This document shows positions 36,832 through 48,801 of a stretch of DNA of 64,000 bases, piece after piece (the stretch's first letter is position 1; every line of letters begins with the position of its first letter). The notes below the pieces were generated by a model. That model worked only from the letters and a program-made list of their open reading frames with translations. It was not told the DNA's origin and searched no databases. The translations under genes and the position numbers were made by a program. The stretch is from Anopheles merus (taxonomy: Eukaryota > Arthropoda > Insecta > Diptera > Culicidae): NCBI RefSeq assembly GCF_017562075.2, contig NC_054082.1, positions 33,697,148 through 33,761,147 of the forward strand, written 5' to 3'.

Positions 36832-39800
36832 ACACCCGAAAATTTGATGTCATCCTACACGGCATTCCCACAACTGCAGTTTAAATCTGGTAAGTAAGCC
36901 TGGGATAAGGCTGAACCGTAGGGGGAAACTCCTTTGAGTAACACAACTTCGGCAAAATTACGAACACTTAATTACTAAACTTTTAGATACTATTAGACAC
37001 ACTTTTAAGTATTAAATAATATGTCTTCACATCAGGATGTATAAAAAAGCGACCTTCCTGCATCAGCTTCAGTGCAACTATGGTCAGCAGAAGCACCGGA
37101 AAATGCCGTCATCTTAGATATAATATCTCCCTCGAAACATGCATTATTCAGTAGATAAAATTACAAAACAACTCCACTCTACATTGAAGCTGTTCATCCA
37201 TCACGACCCACGAAGTAGACGAATCTGCGTTGTACGTCGAAAGAAATGATTCCTCAATCATGGGTTTAAAACCATAATCCGACAGCAGCACACTGCATCG
37301 ATCTTTTTCTCCCGTGGATGAGGATGTGGGTCATGCCAATTGCATGCGGCATGCCGGGTACGGGCGAGGGCTTATCCTCCTTGAACAGAGCATTCGCACC
37401 CAACAGCCAAACGAGCGATGCAGTTGGCGTGTAGCAGGGAAAAGAGGGAAAGAGGGAAAAAAGGACCAAAACATACATACAACCCTAAACACTTAAACTG
37501 CCGTGGACCTTAAGAACGGACCGGTGCCGGATTAGTTTGATGAATGGTTTATTCCCATTATCCATTTTCTAGCGTGCCGAGTGGATTCGGTTTCTTCGGT
37601 CCATTCCCCATCCCGCGCACGTTCGCTGCTATCGCCCACCCAAACGCACTTCGAAGCGAAGAGAAAAGAATGCTTTTTAAATCAATCCATTCGACTCTGC
37701 CCCGCACGGAGTAGCCCACCGGGACGCGATGAACGAGTGACCAAAACAGTACGGATCGGATTGGATGCGGCAGCGACCGTTTCAGCCAAAAGACACTCGA
37801 TAAAAACCACCAATCCATCTCGCTGGTGGGTGTGATTCGCAACGGTTGCAAACACGCCACACCACTCGCTCCAAGCGCGGCTGCCACTCGCTCCCTCGCT
37901 CACGTGACCGACCGCAAAACGGAGAAGTGAGCATGCCGAGCACGGTGCCACCACCACCCAAGCTCAGGTTCTAATAACCGGTGATGGATTATGGATAATC
38001 TTCCGCCGGCATCGTGCGCACGTTTTCTATTTTCCCTTTAACAACCCGATAAGCACACGCCGAACACGTCGCAGTCGTCATCGGTTTCTCTGCTCGTCAA
38101 CTTTGGCGTGGCTGGCGTGGTTGAAACAATCCGGCGAAGCAGCCAAACCAGCCGCAAGGGGAAAGATTTTTCACCTCATCCATTCGATTCCTTCTTCCGA
38201 TTTTTGGTTTTGCTGTTTGAGTCCATGGCCAAGCAGAAACTGTTTGGCTGCTCGACAGCGAAACGTGAGCCATGCCGAGCGAGCCAAACAGCAGTACAAT
38301 CCAGAAGCGTGAAAAGAACGTACACAACCGGCAAGGAAATGCGCCACGAAAGAAGATAAATGGATGCACGCTGGTAGGGCGCGCTTCAGTAGATAAAGAG
38401 ATAGATTACAAGTCACCGCTACCTGGTGCAAAATTCGCAAACTGGTCTCCGTACATGCCTTCCATTCGTTGGGCTGTTCTCTATTCACTCACGGTTGATA
38501 CTCCAGCCACGGTGCTGGGGTCTGTGTTGTATTGAGTTTTTGGTTACTTTGGGCATGCTTCTTTTTTACCTGCTTTGCCGAAAACCCTGCGGGCCATTTT
38601 TCACGCAGCCTTCCCGTGGCTCAACCGAACCGGGCGAGCGGTCGCGTTCGTGTTGAATCATCGTCAAACATCGTCGGACACAAAACATGCTACCAACGCT
38701 GGCGCTGTGAGTTGTGTAGCCATATTTTAACCATTGCTCTCTAATTCAGCATCTTGGCCAGAGAGGTCGCGCAGGGGAAGATGTGCCCCACCCATACCAC
38801 AAACCAAAAGGGTCGGAAATTTCGGTGACGCCGGGACGCTCTCTCGGGGGTAAAAATTCAATTATCAAACCTGGCCGGCTCGGTCATTGGACTTGATCGA
38901 AGGAAGAGCCATACCACGTGCACGGTAACGCGGCTCAACTAGCAAGAGCACCGCTTCCGAGCATCATCGATTGGTATAAGTAGCGCACATCTGCGCTTAA
39001 GTAAAGGGAAAGTGGTGCGGTCAGCGTTGCCCGGCAAGCACTCCGGATGCAGCCCGGAAAATGCTTGACCGGGAAAACCGCAGTAGCATCGAAAGGAAGG
39101 GAGTGAAAGTTCAGCCACCGTGAGCCCCATTCTGGATGCCTTTTTTTTTGCTGCGGAGCGGCCTGAGAAGTAAGCTGGAGTATCAATTTCAATCATTACG
39201 CTCGACCGGAAAAGCGCCGTTCTGCCCGGTCCAGCGACATGTTGCCGGCTCGAGAGCGATAGTGCCAGCAAGCTGCAGGCCGCCTGCTGGATACAAGCAC
39301 GGCAAGCACAAAATTTGATTCCAATTTTGCGGCCCAGCCCGCTCCTTGCTTCGGCGGCCGCAGCGGCGGCCGAATGATCGAGCCCGGTCACGACGGTTCG
39401 ATACCACATTTGGTAAACATTTTGGGTGCTTAATTAAATTAGCAAAGCGTGTAGTTCGAGCGCTGCCGGAGCGGGAGGATTTACTCGTGGGGTCAGTTTT
39501 TTTTATTTTTTTTTTTTTTTTTGGTTATAGAATTTGCATCCAGTGATCGGGAAGGGGTCAATGATACGATTCAGTCAACCGAAGCCGTGACCCCGTGTGT
39601 TGGAACGGTTTCGATTGCATGGCAAATATAATTAACGATGAAGACACGAGTGCATCCGTTGATGAAACTAGTTAGCAGATGATGGGGATGTTGTTTACTT
39701 GTAGAAATGTTTTACATCTTGCCAGTTGGACAAACAAAACGGGCTACGAAACCATGCACCGAGCGGTATATTGGATATTCCTGTGCCCAAAACAGCTTCG

Positions 39801-40271
39801 CATACACTCTGTGAAGGGTGTTTCAGGGTGTTGAGCAATTATCCTACATCGTTATCTGTTGTTCGTGCCACCCTTCGTGCTAATTAAAGACATTCCTTTC
39901 CCCCCGTGCATTGATTTCTTCAACATTCTTTGACAGTCTTCGTATTAACCTCTGTGCGGATAGGAACAATCTTATCCCCTATTATCATTACGACACGGTA
40001 CGGTGCAGTTCATCGTATACATACGGGTGCGGAGAAATTGGCGTTACAAACTATCCCTTCCATCGGTGCCATGCTGGTCTTGCTTGCGCTTGTGTCATTT
40101 TGCACGCCTCTCCGTTCCTCAGCCCGTCCTGTTACCGTGTGACAACCTCCGCCACATACTACAACGTGCTACTCCCATCGGGACTTTTTGGAAGATTCCG
40201 GGAGCCGGTTCGGTCGCCATTGCCAGCCTACGGGAAATGAAATACAAACAGGTGCACCAGCACGAAAGAGC

Positions 40272-40312
<41 letters not shown>

Positions 40313-43300
40313 AGAGAGGCTGAGTGTGTAAGAGACAACATAAAAATTAATTAAGTGTGTAATGCCCCGAAAGCCACAATTGCATGTTAGCATTTGCATG
40401 AATATTTATAAAATTTAATTTTTGATTGGCACTGTAGTACCACGGTCGACCAGTCCGGGAAGCTCCGAAGGGTTCCATGTTTGTGTGTTGTGGCTGTGAG
40501 TGTGTGTGTGTTTGTGTCTACGTTAGTGCGAATGTGGCAAAGGGATATCTCACCAAACAAACCACCCGGAGCGTGTGTGGTGGTTCGAGCGAACCCGAGT
40601 GTGTGGGTGGTTGGGACAGCCGTCTCGCTCTGCGGCCGCACACACACACGCGGCAGCAACATCGCAACATAACTGCCCGAGAGATTTTATAATCGATTCT
40701 CGCTACGTGTCCGATGTGTTCGCACCGTTCTTATTCACCGTCGGAGATGAGCGCACCCGGGGCACCGTTACCCGTTCCAGCTGACCCTCAAGCCGAAGTC
40801 CCGGGAGCGGTTTCTTGTTTTCTCCCCACAGTTCATTTTTCCTCAATTTTCTTCCATTCCTTGCGTTTATCTTGCCGTCCGTCGGCTGGATGGAGAGTGT
40901 ACAGTCAACAGTCCAGTGCTGGTGCGTGTATCGCGATGAGCGGGTTAAAGGATGTGCTTAAGAGTTTCCATAGAAACGATACAAAAAAACACACACACAC
41001 ATGCACACGCGCCCAGCACAGCCCATCTACAGCGTCTACCAAAGTCATCGGGTGTAGCAAAGCGTACAGTAAAGCGCAAACGAGCAGCACAAAAAGGAAT
41101 ACTCACTTTACAAACGAAAACCCATTTCAAGTCGAGCGAGCTGAGGGGAGGACGGCACGTTACTAATTGAAGTGAACTATCCAACTTGCACTCTCATCAT
41201 CGCCCGAGCCTCCGAGGTGGGACCGCGGGCAGGGAGATGCGGACGCGATAACTGGCCAGGGACCACTGGGAGCCGGGCGCCCGGTCCGCGAGCGCTTGGG
41301 AAATGAAGTGACTGTGAAAATAACATTCACTGCTGCAATCAAGTGACTTGATTAGTCATTTGGCCTGGCTGGGTGGCTGCCACCGGATTCCCGTGCCTTT
41401 ACGGGTCAGGAGTAAGCGACCGAGCAAACGATACTGTCACCGTTCGTTTGCCCGCCGATGCGCCGCCAAAGCGTTAAGGGTTGATTCTGATGCGACTCAT
41501 AACTGAAAAAGTGAGGATTTAGAACGGTTCGCTTGGGACGGCTCGAGCAGTGCTACAGGGCTATGGGAAAAGCAAAAAGAAAAAATATCAGACGTTTTCG
41601 AAGTGAGTGCAAACATGGTAAAGGTCGCACACGAATGAGCAGAGAAAGCATTGCTACTGTGCAGTGAATTAATTTTTTTCCTTTCTTGTGGTAAATTGAT
41701 GTTTATAAATGTAGCTTGTATGGCTAACATAACGATGCTTTGTTTAAAAACACCGGACCAAACTAAACGTGCTAGCGTACGGCTGATTCCCTCACCGCGC
41801 AGTCCGATCGATAGGCCACTTTGCCCAGATCCAGTACCATCGGAAGCATTGCAATAAATAAAAACAACACGAAGGAAATCGATAATTAAGAACGTTAATT
41901 ATGCTCCATTAACGCAATCATTACATGGCAATACATCGTACCGGAAGACATACGGCCGGAGTGTGTGTGTGGCTGTATCGTGAACCGGTTCTTCCTGCCA
42001 TTATATAGCCAGTGCGGCCGTACAATCGGCCCATCCGGCAGCACATCCATTACAAAACTGGCCGCCAGAAATTAAGCGACTAATGGTGCGAAGAATAAAA
42101 CGGTTACGGCGTCGATGGCAACGATGCCCGGCTAATGGAAACATAACTTTCAAAACGCCAGGCGTGTTGCAAATGTCGGCAACATGTAATTTAACGGTGT
42201 TGAATGCGTTGAGCTGCTTAACTGAAACTGTGTGGGTCTGTGAGACTGTTGCAAGGGGATTCCGCGAAAGGTTTGCGTTTTTCCTAAAAGCGTTTAATTT
42301 TACACGGAAATCGCGAAACTGTTCGTTGCCTCTAATGTGATGAAAAGCCTCCGATGAAACATTTCAAGGGCATTGGCTTTTCACTATAACATTTACTATT
42401 ACAGGAAACATTTGTAACTATTTTAGCTGTTGTTCCTAGAAAACCAAGGGAACGATTCAGTCAGTCTTACGGTAAAAACTCCCTACAATCTTACCTCGTT
42501 AAAGCAACTTGTTATCAATTCCCGCGAATACAACGTGTTCGTTATTCGCTTTTAATCCATCAAACAGACTCATCAAACAGTCCAAACTCCGTCAAGAACG
42601 TGTCCGAAGTTTGTGTGTGTGTGTGCGTTAAATTTTATGGATATTTCTTTACCAACTGCCGGGCTGCAGCGCCTTGTAATACGTCTGTTGAGCATAAAAG
42701 AGCAAAAAACGAACACAAATGCCAAGAAATTGTTCCCGATAGTCCGGCAATCACGCGGGACGAGCGCACTTAAGTTTTATGTCACTTATGCGTCCGTTAA
42801 TGCACCCGGCCCACCCGAAGTATCTTCTCTAGGTCAACAAAAAACGGGCCGTGACGACCGTGACCCATTCTACCGACACCTCATTCCGTACCCTGCGCAC
42901 GCAAAGGCGCAACAATTCGCAGCAAATCGGGGAGGGGGATTGGTAGCAAACGTTCACGCTTTAAATTAGCTTCTGGCCGTTTGATGAGCTTGATCGTAAA
43001 CTGTTTGAAGTCTGTCGTTAAACCTGTCATGACTTTGTGTGCTCAAAAAGAGGAAAAAAAACACACACACATACAGATACAGAAAACAGGTTTCTCAATA
43101 ACGCTAGCAAAATAGTCCAAATCTTACAGAGCCACGGCGACGCACAACCATTCAATTAGGGCGCACGCTAGCATATTTTATCTTTTACGATCCACCCTCA
43201 GGAGGTAAATCAGTTTTTATGCATTTTCGTATGTGACTATCAGCTCAACAACCGCCCGCAAAAGCCACACAAGTGGGGGCGTTTGTGTGTGCGTGTGTGT

Positions 43301-45924
43301 GCTGTTTGATGGGTGGCGGCGAGTCACTACCGAGTGGCAGAGTGCATCGTAACCGTAACCGTAACCCGAGCCGTGGGACTCATTTCATCTCAAACTGTGG
43401 CTTCAGATCGCGATATCGCGTCGAGAATGTGGCTGGCACGACACAAGAAACGACACGAGCGTTCCGCTGCTAAGCCCCAAATGCATGTTTGACAACCGGC
43501 CTCCGGGTGGTCGGAGGTTCTTCTAATACCCAATTAGGTTTGATTAGCGCAAAGAGCGTACCACCTTCTTGCCCCCGGGAGCCATCCTTCGGCGAGCCGG
43601 AGTCAAAGTGTCCACGTACGGAGTCGGAGTACGGAATTATCCGTCCAGTCTCCATCACACGGTGGCCCGTGGACGGGCCAGTGGATTGCACGAAAAATGG
43701 ACATCCCGAATTCAATTGGAAATCAACCATCCGTGCCGTTAGCCAGCTAGCCAGGCTGCAACACAAAACAATGCTGCGTCGTTCAGAATTTCAATTAGAA
43801 AACAAGCACTTGTCCCAGTGACGGGGCGTGCGCTGTTGGGAGGTCGAAACGGGTGGAAAGGATTTATGAAAATTAATTTAAAATTGTGTACAATCCAGCA
43901 CGATTCGATGAGCCCGATAAAACCCACGCACAACCGGGTCACCCATTGTGCATGTACTCCTAAATTACACCGTTCTGCTCGTTTCGGTCGGCCGACCGAC
44001 AGCTGCTTCAGTGTTGTTCAATCTACGCTTCCGGATCGCTTTCCGATTCTAGCTGCAGCTGCAGCCCTGTTTGTCGGCTATCGGATTCGGATCAAGCAGC
44101 CGGGGCAGCACTTGGTAACCGATGCGCATTACATTCCATCATGAGGTTGAGGGTACGGTTTTGAAGCGTACGCCGAAATATTTCTCCTGCATCTCCACTA
44201 CACGGACCGTGTTTGGATACAAGATGGAGCCGCACTATCTAGGCTATAGAGTTTGGAGAAAATCTCCCCCCAACCTAACAATAGCGCTCGGTGATCCTTT
44301 ACGGTCATTGCTTTTTACGAACCAACTCTTGCTCCCGCTCGTATTTACCCAATCGCCCCGCACTGTCCGAATGCTTTCCAAATCCCTTCCGCAAACGATA
44401 TCTGAGATGCAGTTGGTCGAAATCGTTGCATCCGGCCGTGAAGCGGGAGGTTTCATGCTGTTCAAACCGTGTGTGTGTGTGGAAGGTGGCTAAACAATCG
44501 CCTAAACAATCGGCGTAAAAAGGAGCTCTAGCGGCGTGAAGTTGTTTAGGTAATTTCCTCCCCCCCCCCCCCTTTTCTAAAGCTTCCCCATTCATCGAAG
44601 GCAACCCGCTCACGGGAAGGATTGGGAGACTTATCTCGGATTTGGGTGGACCGGTTTTTTTGTTTTGGTTTCATTTAACATTACCGAGCCACCCATCCCA
44701 GATGAGCAAGGTGAGATCAGCTCGTCCAGCGTGTGTAGTAAGGAAAACCGGAAAGGAAGCTGGTTGCGTTCCCGGGGTCACACACACACGCCCAACGCGC
44801 CTACCAAGTGGCACCACCGGCACCAGCAGAAGCGATGCATATAATCGATTTAATCCCATCCATAATGCATTAAACCATTTGCAATCTGATCAATTATGCA
44901 GCTACAGCTACGGCTTCGGTTTGTACGGCTTTCTTTCGCTCGCTTTCCGGGAAGGTGAGCTGGCTGCACGTGCGTGCGCTGCCGGGCCGGGCGGGCGAAG
45001 TTCATTAGCAGAAAAGGTTTTAAAGCACTGGGAGCCGCTGACGGTGTGCTGTAGCTCGTGAAGGGAGAAACAGCATTCGGAGCGATTTTTGGAAGCACAT
45101 TCCACACTTTCTTGAAGCGAGAGAGAATAAAGTAATAATGAACGTTTTAATTATGATCCGGTGTGAGGCAGAAAAGTAAACTGCTGGAGTGGAAACCATT
45201 GTAGTTTTCGTATTTTCGCTAAACGAATCTGAAAAACAGAAATAGCCTTTAATTCGTTGCGGGTGAACTCGTCATTCTTGTGAATCATTAACACACAGAC
45301 ACACACACACGAACAACAAATAATCATTAAAATGTGTATTAAATAAATTAGCAGGCTTCAGCATCAATAATTTACACGCGTCAACAACAATGACGTTGAC
45401 CTGCGATCTGGACTTGTGTGTATGTTTGTGTGTGTATGGCGTGTGTTAACGACGAGGGGCGGAAATCGATTTTCATTTCACTTTAATGTGCGATGATTGA
45501 GCGAGCCTTGCGGCTGAAAAGTGGCACCGGCTACAGACAAACATTCATCATTTGCAATTTCAATGCCCTTCAAGTCAATTGCATGCCTGCAGTGTGGGTG
45601 TGTGTGTGCCTGGTTCAACAAGTGATTGAGTGGGGAAATTAACAGTAAAGATAAAGTTGCCATGCATCTTCCCCTGTTGTTCGGCCAGGAGGCGAAGAGA
45701 GTCGCAGCCGCTGAACAGCTTTTAGCTGAAAAGAAAAATCATTCAATTATTCGATTAGTGCTGCATTCACCGATCTAGCCTTTTGTTGGCGGCGTTGAAT
45801 CCGATTTGCAGCTTGCGGTGTATTCAATTACAGTGCTCGATGGGGCTCGAATCAATTTAAGTGTCTCATTTCTTTCCCTGTCCGTTGGTCACAGTAACCA
45901 AATGATACTTTCCATTCAAATGAC
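36832..45924. other. Gene-poor stretch downstream of apolipophorin
   Basis: About 9 kb with a T-run near 39.5 kb, a GA tract at 40.3 kb and C/G homopolymers near 44.56 kb. Open frames are short, with no domain, no signal peptide followed by a donor, and codon use unlike the apolipophorin gene. I see no gene here. Confidence 0.5.
40266..40318. repeat. (GA)n microsatellite, imperfect
   Basis: GA tract with GATAGA and GAAAGA variants over about 50 bp. Confidence 0.85.
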
Positions 45925-45950
45925 AGGTATTGTTTGTAAAGTCACATTAC

Positions 45951-45956
45951 TTTATT
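45951..45956 (-). terminator. Polyadenylation signal of apolipophorin
   Basis: AATAAA on the minus strand lies about 230 nt after the stop codon, in the context TTTAATAAAGTAATG. Cleavage would be expected 15-30 nt further on, near 45925-45936. This gives a short 3' UTR of about 250 nt. Confidence 0.7.
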
Positions 45957-46183
45957 AAATCAGACACAATACGATCTTAACAATAGAAACAGTGCGTTGC
46001 TAGAAGATACATTGCCTTGTTGTACGTCTATTTGCTAGCAGGACCTTTGACTCTATGGACTGTCCACCTGCGACTGCACTCCCTCGCTGCCCTGTGTTGG
46101 TGTTGGTGGGACGATGAGTGCACACTGTTTCGCTTTCTTACCGCAATAAATAACCTCTACGGATGTTGGTCGAGGACTGGGTC

Positions 46184-46210
46184 TTATCCCTTGGCACCAC
46201 CGGCTTTTTT
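46184..46210 (-). CDS. Apolpp: Apolipophorin coding exon 8 (C-terminal tail and stop)
   Basis: This 27-nt coding segment reads KKAGGAKG and then TAA at 46186-46184. It follows acceptor CCATCCACAG and joins exon 7 in phase 0 across a 91-nt intron. The tail is basic and small-residue rich. The 3' untranslated region follows directly. It is too short to be convincing alone; phase, splice sites and the downstream AATAAA support it together. Confidence 0.7.
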   Translation of the reverse strand, partial: KKAGGAKG

Positions 46211-48544
46211 CTGTGGATGGAAGCGCAAAGGAAAATAATGAGCATCAAGCACTGTTACGACTGCCCTTTGGGGAAGTCATGTGCCCAATTCGCATACATA
46301 CCGCTGGCGGCAGCACCTGCATGTCGGAGGCGGTGCAGAGCGACTCAGGATGCAGCCCACCGCGCAGATAGCAGACGCAATCGTTCGTCGTCTCCGTGCG
46401 GGACAGCTGGTCGGCCAGCACGGCCGCCACGATCGAGATGTACTGCTTCTTGTCCTTGGGCGTCTTCTGCTGGGCGTAGTTCTGCAGCACGAAGAAGTTG
46501 CCGCCGAACCGCTCGACGGCGGACACGGCGACCACATCGTCGTACTTGAGCGACTTCTTCATCTCGGCCGAACCCAGGGTGCGCTTCTTGTCGTTCATGT
46601 GGTACACGACGCGCTCGTTAAAGCCTGCAAACACAATGGCGTTATGAGGCGTTTTGAGTGAGTGTTTGAGCGATTTTGAGTGGCTCGTGACGCAAGCTTA
46701 CCAACAATCGATTTAACCTTCGACTGGTCCTTGGTGTTCGTGAGTCCGACGCTCTTGAGCGGAGCGACCATGTTGAACATGATGCCGCGCGCCTTAACGT
46801 TCGCCATGCCCAGTGCGGCGCTCATTGCGCTTCCCTGCAAGTGGCACACAAGTTTAGTTTAGCAGGGAGATTCGCAAAGGAGATTCACATACAGAAGGTC
46901 ACACTTACCGGTTGAGCGATTTCGAACGAATCGGAACGGAAGACCAGCACCGACTTGCTGGCGGAGGCACGGAACGGATAGCTGAAGGCACGGCGCAGCG
47001 CGTACACCTCGGTCGTAGCGCCCAAGTTCTCGCGCGACTGCTCGCCCATCTTCTGCAGCAGCTGCAGGAACGCGTCCACCGACTCGATGCCCGTCACCAG
47101 CCCGCGGCACTGCTTCGGTCCGCTGCTGACGTCGGCCTGGCCGAGCTTGCCCGTGTAGTCCAGCTTGCCGCCGTTCGAGAACAGGCTCGTGTACTTGTCC
47201 GTCTTGCTGTAGCCGATCACCGCAACGTTCACGTCGCTGATGCCCGTCGCCTTCAGCTCCTTGCGCAGATCGTTGATCGTGGACTGCACCAGCTCGCCGA
47301 GCAGCGTGCCGAGCGACGTGTCGACCACCACCACCACGTCGGCCTTCTTCTGCGGCGCCTTCACCGAGTACCAGTCGCCCAGGTCGACCGAGCGGCCCTC
47401 GTCGGTGGAGCACTTCTCGCACTGGCCGGGCAGGACGGTCGGGATGCCGTACAGCGTGCAGGCGGACACGTACAGCCGGGCAATGCCGCAGGCGGCCTCG
47501 TCCGCCTTCTCGCCCGCATCGTGCGCCGCATGGTTGCATGCCTCCTTGTAGCCGGTCTGGTCGCGCAGGTACGAGCACAGCTTCAGGGACGACTCCGAGC
47601 CGAAGAACTTGGCACAGGTCGGGTTGGAGTGGTCGTGCGAACCGTGGCCGTGGTCGGCGACCGCCGCACACGCCTGGCTCGTCTTGTAGCTGTTCGCAAA
47701 GTCCGTCGACGCCTCGGTGATCTTGCCGTTCGGCACCGCCAGATCGTCGTACGGCTCGTAGTTGCCGTTGCCGAGCAGACCGCGCAGCCGCCCGAAGTAG
47801 AACCCGGACACGAAGAAGTGACAGATCTTCAGGTCGGTCGTGCACATCACCTGCGCACCGTACTTGGTGCCGACCGTGACCGTGTAGTACTTGCGGAACA
47901 CGTACACATCCTTCTGGTGGATGGGCAGATCCGTCTCCTTGCCGTTGTACTTCACCACCGCCTTGGCGGTCAGCTCGACCGTCGAGTCCTTGTCCACGAG
48001 CGTCACCGACTTCAGACGTCCGCCGTCCATGTCCGCCACGATGCTGAAGTTACCGTCGACCAGGTCGGACGCGAGCAGGTACGAGCAGCTGCCCGCGAAC
48101 GTGAAGTGCTTGTCGTCGAACGTGAAGAAGTGGCCACCGTCGCCGAGCTGGGCGTGCATGTGGAACATCGGCACGCGCGCGAACGGATTGAACGCGTACA
48201 GGCGCAGCTGGTGGATCAGGTCGCGCACCGAGTAGAACTTCTCGTTGCGCACAAAGTTCCACGGGCTGAACTGGATGCTCGACACGTACGGCAGGAACTT
48301 GAAGGTGACGAACGAGGTGAAGCTGTCGCTGCCGAACGTCGGCTCGGACAGCTGCACGTTCACGCCCGCGATCAGGCGCTCCACCGCCTGGTTCAGCACC
48401 TTGACGAGGCTCACGAACAGCGTCTTCAGCTCCTCCACATCGTTGACCGGCTTGTTGTCCAGCTTGCTGGTGATGTACTTGTTGATCGCGGTCGTCAGCT
48501 CGGTCACCTCCGGCATCGGGTAGACCGCCTCGACCAGCGACAGA

Positions 48545-48578
<34 letters not shown>

Positions 48579-48613
48579 ACCCGTCGAAGTACTCCTTGAA
48601 CGTTTCCTTCACC

Positions 48614-48648
<35 letters not shown>

Positions 48649-48769
48649 CACCAGCTTGTACAGCTCCTTCAGCTCCTTCTCCAGCACCTGGACGGCCTTG
48701 CTGAACGTTTGCGCGAACGTGCGGAACAGCTCCGACACGTTCGTGGCGATCTTGTTGAAGTCCTCCTCG

Positions 48770-48801
<32 letters not shown>

